Part shown: one piece after another, positions 7,411-14,791 of the stretch
Position numbering within the stretch: position 1 is the first letter of the stretch
Layout of the letters: every line of letters begins with the position of its first letter
Source: Nocardioidaceae bacterium
Lineage (GTDB): Bacteria > Actinomycetota > Actinomycetes > Propionibacteriales > Nocardioidaceae
Assembly: GCA_029266455.1 (NCBI GenBank)
Contig: JAQSWV010000006.1
Location: 1 to 64,000, forward strand
Reading direction: 5' to 3'
DNA length: 64,000 bases
Notes under the pieces: model-generated
What the model was told of the DNA's origin: nothing
Databases searched by the model: none
The model's input: the letters and a program-made list of their open reading frames with translations, nothing else
Translations under genes and position numbers: made by a program

Positions 7411-7905
7411 TCACTCCACGTCGGCGGGGGTTCCTCCGGTCAGCGCGACCAGCTCGTCGTACGTCGAGGGGAACAGCGCGTGCGGGTGCCCGCCGGCCGC
7501 CCACACCACGTCGTGACGAGCCAGCCAGTTGTCGACGAACGTACGGACGGGAGCCGGGTGGCCGACGGGGGCGACCCCGCCGATGGCCTGGCCGGTGGCG
7601 GCCCGGACGAAGTCGGGTGAGGCGCGGCGCAGCGGGGCCAGGCCGTGGTCGGACGCCACCTTGCCGACGTCGACGCGGTGCGCACCGGACGTGACGACCA
7701 GGACCGCCTCGCCGTCGGCGTCGAAGACGAGGCTGCTGGCGATCGCGCCGACATCGCAGCCGAGCGCTGCGGCGGCCTCGGCCGCGGTGCGTGCCGAGTC
7801 GGTCAGCACCCGGATCTCACCGCTGGCGCCGCGCTCGGCCAGCGCTTCAGCGACCCGACGGATCGAGGCCCGCTGCAGCATCGCCTCGCCTGCCGGCTCA
7901 GTCAC
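7411..7905 (-). CDS. YbaK/EbsC-family aminoacyl-tRNA deacylase
   Basis: A 164-residue protein of the YbaK/ProX editing superfamily, which hydrolyses mischarged aminoacyl-tRNA (Cys-tRNA-Pro type in YbaK itself). Visible: VGAIASSLVF, the conserved Lys in HRVDVGKVAS, the ATGQAIGGVAPVGH glycine-rich loop, and VWAAGGHPHALF. The GTG at 7905 overlaps the upstream DinB-fold gene's stop by 8 nt, so the pair is coupled. Its exact tRNA substrate is not determined by sequence. Confidence 0.88.
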   Translation of the reverse strand: MTEPAGEAMLQRASIRRVAEALAERGASGEIRVLTDSARTAAEAAAALGCDVGAIASSLVFDADGEAVLVVTSGAHRVDVGKVASDHGLAPLRRASPDFVRAATGQAIGGVAPVGHPAPVRTFVDNWLARHDVVWAAGGHPHALFPSTYDELVALTGGTPADVE

Positions 7906-8416
7906 CGGTCACCCCGTCGATCCGCTCGCGCAGCAGGTCGGCATGGCCGTTGTGCCGCGCGTACTCCTCGATCATGTGGACATAGATCCATCGCAGGCTG
8001 TAGACCCGACCGTCCTCGGCCTCGTACGTGTCGTCGAGGCTGAGCTGGGCGACGAGACCCCGGCAGGTCTCGATCTCCGCGGTGAAGGCCGCCAGCTCGG
8101 CCTCTGCCCGGGCGGGGTCGACGTCGTGGAAGTCGGCGTCGTCGTCGTCGAGGGAGTAGATCGGTCCGTCGTCACCGTCGCCGAAGTCGGCGAACCAGCC
8201 ACGCTCCACCTCGGTCATGTGCCGAACCAGCCCCAGCAGGCTCAGGTCGGAGGGGGGCACGGCGCGCTGCGCGAGCTGGTCGATGGTGAGGCCGTGGCAC
8301 TTGAGCAGGAGGGTCGCGCGGTGGAAGTCGAGCCAGGCGTCGAGCATCGTGCGCTCGTCGGCCACCAGCGGTGCCTTCACCCGTCGAACGGCGGTGGTCA
8401 CGGGCGGTTTCGTCAT
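7898..8416 (-). CDS. DinB-superfamily protein (DUF664)
   Basis: A 172-residue four-helix-bundle protein of the DinB/mycothiol-transferase superfamily, matching actinobacterial DUF664 proteins. Metal-ligand-like histidines are visible in LGLVRHMTEVERGWF and in the C-terminal HMIEEYARHNGHADLLRERIDG. Members include thiol-S-transferases, but most are uncharacterised. The ATG at 8416 is preceded on minus by TACGGT at exactly 7 nt, which argues for a leaderless start here rather than the longer upstream frame. It shares an operon with the YbaK-like gene. No relation to DNA polymerase IV despite the name. Confidence 0.88.
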   Translation of the reverse strand: MTKPPVTTAVRRVKAPLVADERTMLDAWLDFHRATLLLKCHGLTIDQLAQRAVPPSDLSLLGLVRHMTEVERGWFADFGDGDDGPIYSLDDDDADFHDVDPARAEAELAAFTAEIETCRGLVAQLSLDDTYEAEDGRVYSLRWIYVHMIEEYARHNGHADLLRERIDGVTGD

Positions 8417-8473
8417 ACCGGGCACCGTATGCCCGGCCGCGCCGAGCGGCTCACCCCATAGCCCCATCAGCAG

Positions 8474-8529
8474 TTGACGCATTGTCGGTGGCGAGGTCTA
8501 CTGTTCCTTGTGTTCGAACACCCGTTCGA
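8474..8529 (+). promoter_or_regulatory. LexA-controlled promoter of the DUF6504 gene
   Basis: A -35-like TTGACG (8474-8479) is separated by 17 bp from TCTACT (8497-8502). A perfect actinobacterial SOS box TCGAAC-ACCC-GTTCGA follows at 8514-8529, extended outward to two GTTCGAAC arms. A box just downstream of -10 fits LexA repression. The same 16-bp core recurs exactly at 9714-9729. Confidence 0.85.
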
Positions 8530-8716
8530 ACAGCAGAGCGGGGCGGTGTTTCGCGGTACCGCTTCGCAGGCGGGCTCCGTCCCGCCGGCCGTGACCTCGA
8601 CCCCCACGGCCGGTGGGGCGGTCGCCGGACCGCGGGCAGGTGTGGGGAAGCGCTTGCTCCGGTCCGGTGGTCCGCTGCCATGTCGAGGGCCGGGTCCGAC
8701 CTGCTCGGAGAAGGGG

Positions 8717-9085
8717 ATGCGGATGCGTCGGTACGACGACCAGATCGAGGTGCGCGCGGGCATCGTGGACGGGATGGAAGGGCCCGCCCACTTCGTCTGG
8801 CGCGACCAGCTGTGGCAGGTGCGGGCAGTCGTCGGGCACTGGGTGGACACCGCACCCTGGTGGCACCAGCCGGCCGTGCAGGGGTTGTTGGGCATCCACG
8901 AGGACGACGGCGCCGCCGATGCCAACGCGCGACCCGCGCCGGTCGGCTCGGTCGCTTCCCTGGTGGCCGAGAGGGACGTCTGGCGCGTCGAGGCCAGTCG
9001 GGGCCGCCTCGGCACCTCCGGGGTCCTCGAGCTGGTCCACGACGGTACGACCGGCCAGTGGCGGCTCACCGGCTGCGAGGACTAG
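8717..9085 (+). CDS. DUF6504 family protein, SOS-regulated
   Basis: A 122-residue protein of unknown function from the actinobacterial DUF6504 family, which recurs beside imuB/dnaE2-type mutagenesis genes. Its features are an N-terminal MRRYDDQIEV, a Trp/His-rich core (HFVWRDQLWQVRAVVGHWVD, then WW), and a C-terminal VLELVHDGTTGQWRL that reads like a beta strand with turn. The ATG at 8717 follows GGAGAAGGGG; the ATG at 8723 is also possible. A leader of about 185 nt, with no convincing gene, separates it from a perfect LexA box. Damage-inducible expression is inferred; biochemical role unknown. Confidence 0.82.
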   Translation: MRMRRYDDQIEVRAGIVDGMEGPAHFVWRDQLWQVRAVVGHWVDTAPWWHQPAVQGLLGIHEDDGAADANARPAPVGSVASLVAERDVWRVEASRGRLGTSGVLELVHDGTTGQWRLTGCED

Positions 9086-9091
9086 CGGGCG

Positions 9092-9703
9092 ATGACGGTG
9101 ACGACCGCGATGTCCACGGCCGCTGTTGCGGCTGCCGCTGGTCCGGCGGCCCATGATCCGGCGGCCCATGATCCGGCGGCCCCTGGCCGGGCGGCCCCTG
9201 GTCCGGCAGCCCCTGTTCGATCTTCCGCTGTTCCGTCGAGCTCCCTGCCGGAGCAGCTGCCCGCTCCGCCGCGGGTCACGGCGGCGGCGGTCGAGTGCCT
9301 GACCCAGGCGCAGCGAGCGCTGGCCGAGGCGCGCACCGCGACCGAGCACACCCGCCGCTACGCCTCCGCCCACGTGGCGGCGCTGCGGGCGGCAGCCGCG
9401 GTCCTCGCGGTTCGCACCCGACCTCATCCTCGCGGTCAGCGCAACGCCTGGGTGCTGCTGGCCCGGGTCGCCCCCGAGCTCCAGGAGTGGGCGGCGTTCT
9501 TCGCCGCCGGGGCGGCCAAGCGGTCGGCGGCCGAGGCGGGGCTGTCCCGCGCGGTGACGGTCCGGGAGGCCGACGATCTGCTGCGAGATGCCGAGTGCTT
9601 CTGCGAGGTGGTCGAGCGCGTGCTCGGCGTCCCCATCCAGCAGCTGCTCCCCGACTCCGTCCCGGAGGCTCGGACGACGGCAGCCCGTACAGGAGCGATG
9701 TAG
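9092..9703 (+). CDS. SAV_6107-family HEPN-like protein
   Basis: A 203-residue protein. Residues 1-55 are Ala/Pro-rich, with AAHDP repeats from a 15-bp tandem unit. Residues from about 60 match the all-helical SAV_6107 family assigned to the HEPN fold (VECLTQAQRALAEA ... RRYASAHVAALRAAAAVLA ... EWAAFFAAGA). HEPN proteins are often RNases or nucleotide-binding partners, but I do not see a clear RxxxxH active-site motif, so catalysis should not be assumed. It begins 7 nt after the DUF6504 stop, and a LexA box follows its stop. Co-transcription and a role in the damage response are inferred. Confidence 0.8.
   Translation: MTVTTAMSTAAVAAAAGPAAHDPAAHDPAAPGRAAPGPAAPVRSSAVPSSSLPEQLPAPPRVTAAAVECLTQAQRALAEARTATEHTRRYASAHVAALRAAAAVLAVRTRPHPRGQRNAWVLLARVAPELQEWAAFFAAGAAKRSAAEAGLSRAVTVREADDLLRDAECFCEVVERVLGVPIQQLLPDSVPEARTTAARTGAM
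9140..9190 (+). repeat. 15-bp coding minisatellite (AAHDP units)
   Basis: Tandem copies of GCGGCCCATGATCCG with a degenerating third copy encode the AAHDP-AAHDP-AAPG linker of the SAV_6107-like protein. Confidence 0.8.
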
Positions 9704-9729
9704 TGTGAATAGATCGAACACCCGTTCGA
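9701..9729 (+). promoter_or_regulatory. LexA box and -10 of dnaE2
   Basis: TAGTGT (9701-9706) is a good -10, followed by a perfect SOS box TCGAAC-ACCC-GTTCGA (9714-9729). The box lies about 97 nt before the dnaE2 ATG, so dnaE2 has its own LexA-controlled promoter in addition to any read-through from the HEPN gene. Confidence 0.85.
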
Positions 9730-9825
9730 CCCACTGAGTGACCAGAAGGTGCCGCGAACACCTTCACCACCGGCGCTGCTTCCCCTGGTGCCACTGCTGG
9801 CTGTGCCCGGCGAGGGGAGAGAAGC

Positions 9826-12800
9826 ATGCCGTTCGGTGATCCTTTCGTCCACCTGCACGTGGCCTCCGGCTACTCGCTCCGCCACGGCGCCTCCTCTCCC
9901 TCCCGGCTGGTCGAGCGCGCTGCCGAGCACGGCATGGACGCCCTTGCGCTGACCGACCGCGACGGGGTCTACGGAGCGGTGCGCTTCGCCAAGGCGTGCC
10001 TACGCGCCGGCATCCGCCCAGTGCTCGGCGTCGACCTCGCGATCGAACCGTCCGGGATGCTGCCGACACGGTCCGGGGGCATGCCCTCCCGCACCCCGAC
10101 GCGGGGAGGGGCGAACCGCGACCCCGGCCTGCCGCGGGTCACCGTGCTGGCCGGCAGCAAGCAGGGCTGGGCGGCGGTGTGCCGGCTGGTGTCGGCCACC
10201 CATTTACGGGGCGAGCGAGGGGCGCCGGTGACCACGCTCGAGACGATCGCCGAGCACGCGGCCGGTCGGGACACCGTGCTGCTGCTGGGACCGGCCTCCG
10301 AGCTCGGCCAGGCGGTGGCCGCGCGGCGTGACGACCTGGCCCGCACGGTGCTCGCCCGGTGGCGCGACGTGCTCGACCCTGCCGATCTGCTGGTCGAGGT
10401 CGTCTCGCACCGGATCGCCGGGTCGGGACCAGGCAGCACCGTGCACGCCGCCCGGACGGCCGCGCTGGCCCGGGCCGTGGGGCTCGACGCCGTGCTCACC
10501 AACCGGGTGCGGCACGCCGACCCGTCCGACGCCGCCGTGCTCGACGTGCTGGACGCGACCCGGCGTCTGGTGCCGCTGGACCTGCGCCACCTGGACCGCC
10601 GAAACGCCGAGGGGTTCCTCAAGTCCGGCAAGCAGATGGCCGAGATCGCCGAGGAGGTGTGCCGGGCGGCCGGGCTCGGTGAGGAGGGCGGGCGCCGGCT
10701 GCTGGCACGTACCCAGCAGCTCGGCGAGCGCACCGCACTCGACCCGTACGCCGATCTCGGCCTGGGCAGCGTGCACCTGCCCGAGTTCGCCCCTTCCGGT
10801 ACCGAGGCGACCACCGCCGACATCGCGTTGCGACAGCGGTGCGAGGCCGGTCTCACCCGCCGCTACGGCTCTGCACCGCCGCCCGCCGCCCTCGACCGGC
10901 TCGACCACGAGCTCGCCATCATCGACCATCTCGGCTTCGCTTCGTACTTCCTCACCGTCGGCGACGTCTGCGACCTGATCCGCGACATCGGCGTGCGGGT
11001 CGCCGCCCGGGGCTCCGGAGCCGGAAGCCTGGTCAACTACGCGATCGGCATCTCCGGTGTCGACCCGCTGCGGCACGGCCTGCTGGTCGAGCGGTTCCTG
11101 TCCCCGCTGCGCCAGGCGCTGCCCGACATCGACATCGACGTGGAGTCGGCGCGGCGGGAGGAGGTCTACACCCATATCCTCACCCGCTACGGCGGCGACC
11201 GTTGCGCATGCGTGGCGATGATGGACACCTACCGGGTCCGCCATGCGGTCCGTGACGTGGGTGCCGCGCTCGGGATGCCGCCGGGCGAGGTCGACATGAT
11301 CGCCAAGGCGTTCCCGCACATCCGGGCCCGCGATGCCCGCAACGCGTTGCGTGAGCTGCCCGAGCTCCGCGCCTCCGGCCTGGCCGAGGAGCGGCTGTCG
11401 GTGCTGTTCGATCTGGTCGAGCGCCTCGACGGCCTGCCGCGCCACATCGCGCTGCACCCGTGCGGGGTGCTGCTGTCCGATGCGACCCTGCTCGACCGCA
11501 CCCCGGTCGAGGCCAGCCACGCCGGGTTCAGCATGAGCCAGTTCGACAAGGACGACGTCGAGGACCTCGGCCTGCTCAAGCTCGACGTGCTCGGCATCCG
11601 GATGCAGTCGGCCATGGCCCACGCCACCGCCGAGATCGAGCGGGTCGACGGCCTCGTCGTCGACATCGACGACCAGTCCCAGGTGCCGTTCGACGACCCG
11701 GCCACCTACGCGCTGATCGGACGCGCCAAGACCCTCGGCTGCTTCCAGATCGAGTCGCCCGGCCAGCGCGAGCTGACCGGGAAGTTCGGCCCCGAGACGT
11801 TCGAGGACATCGTCATCGACATCTCGCTTTTCCGACCCGGGCCGGTCAAGAGCGACATGGTCACGCCCTTCCTGCAGGCCCGCCAGGGCTGGCGCGAGCC
11901 GGTCTACCTGGACCCGGCACTCGAGCCGGTACTGCGCCCCACCTGCGGCGTGGTGGTGTTCCACGAGCAGGTGCTGCAGATCCTCGAGGTGATGTGTGGC
12001 TGCACCCTCGCCGAGGCCGACGAGTACCGCCGTGCGCTCGGCGACCGTGAGGGCAAGGAGGACGTCAGGGCGTGGTTCTTCCCCGAGGCCCTGCACCGGG
12101 GCTTCGCGCTGCCGGTGGTCGAGCGGGTGTGGGAGGTGCTCGAGGCCTTCGCGTCGTTCGGTTTCTGCAAGGCGCACGCCGCCGCGTTCGCGCTGCCGAC
12201 CTACCAGTCGGCGTGGCTCAAGGCGCACCACCCGGCGGCCTTCCTCGCCGGTGTCCTCACGCACGACCCCGGCATGTACCCCAAGCGGCTGATCCTCGAC
12301 GACGCCCGCCAGTTCGGCATCGCGGTGCTCGGCCTCGACGTCAACGCCTCCGGCGCCACCTACACCGTCGAGCGGGTCGGCACCGGTGACGAGCCGCCGC
12401 CGCGGGTGCTCGGTGAGGACCCACGGTCCGCGCCGCCCGCCGGCCTGCCCGACGCCCGTTCGTACGGCATCCGGCTCTCGCTCGCCGACGTCAAGGGCAT
12501 CTCCGACGCCGAGGTCGCCAGGGTCGTCGCGGGCCGCCCGTACCACTCGCTCACCGACTTCTGGCACCGCGCCCGGGTCTCGCGCCCGGTGGTGGAGCGG
12601 TTGGTGATCGCGGGTGGCTTCGACAGCCTGTACGGCATCGGCTCCCCGGTCCCCGTACGCCGCCGCGGCAGCGTCACCCGCCGCGACCTGCTGCTGCAGG
12701 TGCTCGAGCTCGACCGGTGGACCCGGGTCGCGGCGCGCGGCCAGGGCCGGCGGTCGGGGACGAACGGGCGCAGGAAGGCGGTGCCACCGGCGGCGGACGA

Positions 12801-13701
12801 CGTACGGGCGCTGGCCGCGGCCCAGTCGCAGCAGGCCCGCCCACCCGGGCAGCCGGTGGAGGAGCCTGCTGCCGTCCAGCTCGCGTTCGACCTCGGTGAC
12901 GCCCCCGGAGAGACCGAGCCGACCGGCCTCCCCGAGATGACCGGCGCCGAGCGGGTCCGGGCCGAGCTGGAGGTGCTGGGGCTGGACGTGAGCCGGCACG
13001 TCGTCGACTTCTACACCCCGCTGCTCGACATGCTCGGGGTCACCCGCTCGCATCAGCTGCTGGCCCAGCGCAGCCGCAGCTCGCTGCTGGTGGCCGGGGT
13101 CAAGGTTGCCACCCAGACCCCGCCGATCCGCTCCGGGCGACGCGTCGTCTTCCTCACCCTCGACGACGCCACCGGGCCGGTCGACGCGACGTTCTTCGAG
13201 GACGCACAGGGGGCCTACGCCGCCACCGTCTTCCACTCCTGGCTGCTGGTCGTCCGCGGGGAGCTGCGGCGGACCGGGCCGCGCGGGGTGTCGCTGCGCG
13301 CCACCGGGTGCTGGGATCTCACCGCCCTGTTCGACCTGTGGCGGCACGAGGGGATCGAGGCCGTGCACGAGCACCTCGCCGGCGTCCCCGGGGGGTTCGG
13401 TACGGCCGGGTCGACGGTGGACGCGGTGCACGGTGCGGCCGAGAGCCGTTCCAGCCGACCGGTGATTGCCCAGCCACCGTCGTTCGGCACCGGTCCGGCC
13501 GACGGCGACCTGTCCGATGACGTGCAGGACCAGGAGCACTCCGCCGGTGGCATGGGCCGGCGACGGGTGCTGGTGCATCCCAGTGGGTTCCGGCAGTCGC
13601 CCTACGCCGATGTCAAGCCGGCTGGCGAGGACGTGAAGACCGCTGCCAAGTCCGCGCCACGCAAGCTGTGGCACGCCAGCCCCGGGAGCTCCGGACCGTG
13701 A
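9826..13701 (+). CDS. dnaE2: Error-prone DNA polymerase III alpha subunit DnaE2
   Basis: A 1291-residue C-family polymerase for damage-induced mutagenic synthesis. The PHP domain begins FVHLHVASGYSLRHGASSP, the DnaE2 form; DnaE1 has TEYSMLDG. The palm carries RGSGAGSLVNYA and LPDIDIDVES near residue 433-442 with the catalytic acidic pair. Further on are ALHPCGVLLS, LFRPGPVKSDM, and an OB-fold near 1060-1150. The C-terminus lacks the DnaE1 tau-binding tail. The ATG follows GAGGGGAGAG. Its own LexA box lies upstream. DnaE2 normally works with ImuA' and ImuB, and neither gene is beside it here. Confidence 0.96.
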   Translation: MPFGDPFVHLHVASGYSLRHGASSPSRLVERAAEHGMDALALTDRDGVYGAVRFAKACLRAGIRPVLGVDLAIEPSGMLPTRSGGMPSRTPTRGGANRDPGLPRVTVLAGSKQGWAAVCRLVSATHLRGERGAPVTTLETIAEHAAGRDTVLLLGPASELGQAVAARRDDLARTVLARWRDVLDPADLLVEVVSHRIAGSGPGSTVHAARTAALARAVGLDAVLTNRVRHADPSDAAVLDVLDATRRLVPLDLRHLDRRNAEGFLKSGKQMAEIAEEVCRAAGLGEEGGRRLLARTQQLGERTALDPYADLGLGSVHLPEFAPSGTEATTADIALRQRCEAGLTRRYGSAPPPAALDRLDHELAIIDHLGFASYFLTVGDVCDLIRDIGVRVAARGSGAGSLVNYAIGISGVDPLRHGLLVERFLSPLRQALPDIDIDVESARREEVYTHILTRYGGDRCACVAMMDTYRVRHAVRDVGAALGMPPGEVDMIAKAFPHIRARDARNALRELPELRASGLAEERLSVLFDLVERLDGLPRHIALHPCGVLLSDATLLDRTPVEASHAGFSMSQFDKDDVEDLGLLKLDVLGIRMQSAMAHATAEIERVDGLVVDIDDQSQVPFDDPATYALIGRAKTLGCFQIESPGQRELTGKFGPETFEDIVIDISLFRPGPVKSDMVTPFLQARQGWREPVYLDPALEPVLRPTCGVVVFHEQVLQILEVMCGCTLAEADEYRRALGDREGKEDVRAWFFPEALHRGFALPVVERVWEVLEAFASFGFCKAHAAAFALPTYQSAWLKAHHPAAFLAGVLTHDPGMYPKRLILDDARQFGIAVLGLDVNASGATYTVERVGTGDEPPPRVLGEDPRSAPPAGLPDARSYGIRLSLADVKGISDAEVARVVAGRPYHSLTDFWHRARVSRPVVERLVIAGGFDSLYGIGSPVPVRRRGSVTRRDLLLQVLELDRWTRVAARGQGRRSGTNGRRKAVPPAADDVRALAAAQSQQARPPGQPVEEPAAVQLAFDLGDAPGETEPTGLPEMTGAERVRAELEVLGLDVSRHVVDFYTPLLDMLGVTRSHQLLAQRSRSSLLVAGVKVATQTPPIRSGRRVVFLTLDDATGPVDATFFEDAQGAYAATVFHSWLLVVRGELRRTGPRGVSLRATGCWDLTALFDLWRHEGIEAVHEHLAGVPGGFGTAGSTVDAVHGAAESRSSRPVIAQPPSFGTGPADGDLSDDVQDQEHSAGGMGRRRVLVHPSGFRQSPYADVKPAGEDVKTAAKSAPRKLWHASPGSSGP

Positions 13702-13720
13702 TCCCGACGACTCCGACATC

Positions 13721-13797
13721 CATGGCGGCGGCACCGACGTCACCGGCGGCACCGACGTCACCGGCGGCACCGGCGGCACCGGCGGCGCCGACGTCAC
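13721..13797. repeat. GC-rich tandem repeat between dnaE2 and the methyltransferase
   Basis: Repeats of an 18-bp unit (GCACCGACGTCACCGGCG) decay into 9-bp GCACCGGCG copies. It lies in the gap after dnaE2, ahead of a leader containing TCGGAGGACC near the methyltransferase start. No gene is evident in it. Confidence 0.8.
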
Positions 13798-13864
13798 TAC
13801 GCTGGGCTTTCCGTCGCCACCGCTTCCGGGTGGCGAGGTCCGCATCACGTCTCGGAGGACCTCC

Positions 13865-14656
13865 GTGGTCGAGCACCGGCGATCCGCGCTGCGCACCGCC
13901 GCGGTGTGGGGTGCGCTGCAGCAGGCTCTGCAACAGAACCAGCAGCAGACCGGCCAGCAGGACCAGCAGCAGGTCGGCCAGCAGGACCAGCAGCAGAGCC
14001 CGTCCGGGTGGGGTAGTCCCTGCCGGGTGGTGGACCTGGGCGGCGGCACCGGCGGATTCGCCGTCAGGCTTGCCGGCCAGGGGCACGAGGTCACCGTGGT
14101 CGATCCCAGTCCTGACGCGCTGGCGGCGCTCGACCGCCGTGCCGCGGAGGCGGATGTCGCCGCTCGGGTGCGCGGTGTCCAGGGCGATGCCACCGACCTG
14201 GGCCGGCTGGTGGGGGAGTCGTCGGTCGACCTGGTGCTGTGCCACGGCGTGCTCGAGGTGGTCGACGACCCCGCCGAGACCCTGGCCGCGTCGGTCGGTG
14301 TGCTGGTGCCGGGCGGCCTGCTCAGCCTTCTGGTCGCCCACCAGCCGGCCGCGGTGCTCGCCCGGATCCTCGCCGGCCGGCTCGACGAGGCGCTCGAGCT
14401 GTTGCGCGACGGGCCGGGCACGGCCGTACCGCGTCGATTCACCGAGGCCGAGGTGCTCGGGCTGCTCGCCGGTGCAGGGGTCGACGACTCCCCGTACCTG
14501 CACGGCGCCCGCGTCGTCACCGACCTGGTACCGGGCGCGGTCGTCGACGAGCCCGGCGCCACCGACCTGCTCCTCGATCTCGAGCTGCTCGCCGCCGAGC
14601 GTCCCGAGCTGCGCACCCTGGCCAGCCAGCTGCACGTACTCTCCCGGCGTCGTTGA
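13865..14656 (+). CDS. Class I SAM-dependent methyltransferase
   Basis: A 263-residue Rossmann methyltransferase. Motif I is VVDLGGGTGGFAV at about 55-67, followed by an acidic strand end VVDPSPDAL and motif IV-like VDLVLCHGVLEVVDDP. The substrate is unknown. Residues 17-45 are an unusual Gln-rich insert (QQNQQQ, TGQQDQQQ, VGQQDQQQ) built from a 24-bp tandem repeat just before motif I, absent from typical homologues. The GTG at 13865 follows GGAGGACC. It lies between dnaE2 and Pol IV, so a link to DNA damage is possible but unsupported by the protein itself. Confidence 0.85.
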   Translation: MVEHRRSALRTAAVWGALQQALQQNQQQTGQQDQQQVGQQDQQQSPSGWGSPCRVVDLGGGTGGFAVRLAGQGHEVTVVDPSPDALAALDRRAAEADVAARVRGVQGDATDLGRLVGESSVDLVLCHGVLEVVDDPAETLAASVGVLVPGGLLSLLVAHQPAAVLARILAGRLDEALELLRDGPGTAVPRRFTEAEVLGLLAGAGVDDSPYLHGARVVTDLVPGAVVDEPGATDLLLDLELLAAERPELRTLASQLHVLSRRR

Positions 14657-14663
14657 CGCCTGG

Positions 14664-14755
14664 GAGTTTTCGCTGGGTGGGCTGCGAAACTCTCACTTCT
14701 GTAGCGCTGCAGCGCTAGGGAAGCGGAGTTTTCCCTGGGTGGGCTGCGAAAACTC
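14664..14755. repeat. Paired hairpin repeat flanking a perfect palindrome
   Basis: Two related hairpins lie in the 135-nt gap before Pol IV. The first is at 14664-14692: arms GAGTTTTCGC and GCGAAACTC with one bulge. The second is at 14726-14755: perfect 8-bp arms GAGTTTTC and GAAAACTC. Both loops contain CTGGGTGGGCTG. Between them is the perfect 16-bp palindrome TAGCGCTGCAGCGCTA (14702-14717). Direction is unclear; it may include a terminator for the methyltransferase, but conserved loops suggest a repeat element. Confidence 0.75.
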
Positions 14756-14791
14756 CCCCTCAGTCGCCGTCACCGCCCGGAAGGTCCGGCG

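Noticed and set aside
7898-8416. DNA polymerase IV suggested by the name DinB
   Set aside because: The DinB superfamily here is the four-helix DUF664/thiol-transferase fold, unrelated to the polymerase.
10204-14616. Very long minus-strand open frame opposite dnaE2 and the methyltransferase
   Set aside because: Composition is a low-complexity shadow (HLG, QVG, RVD strings) of conserved plus-strand genes; no domain recognised.
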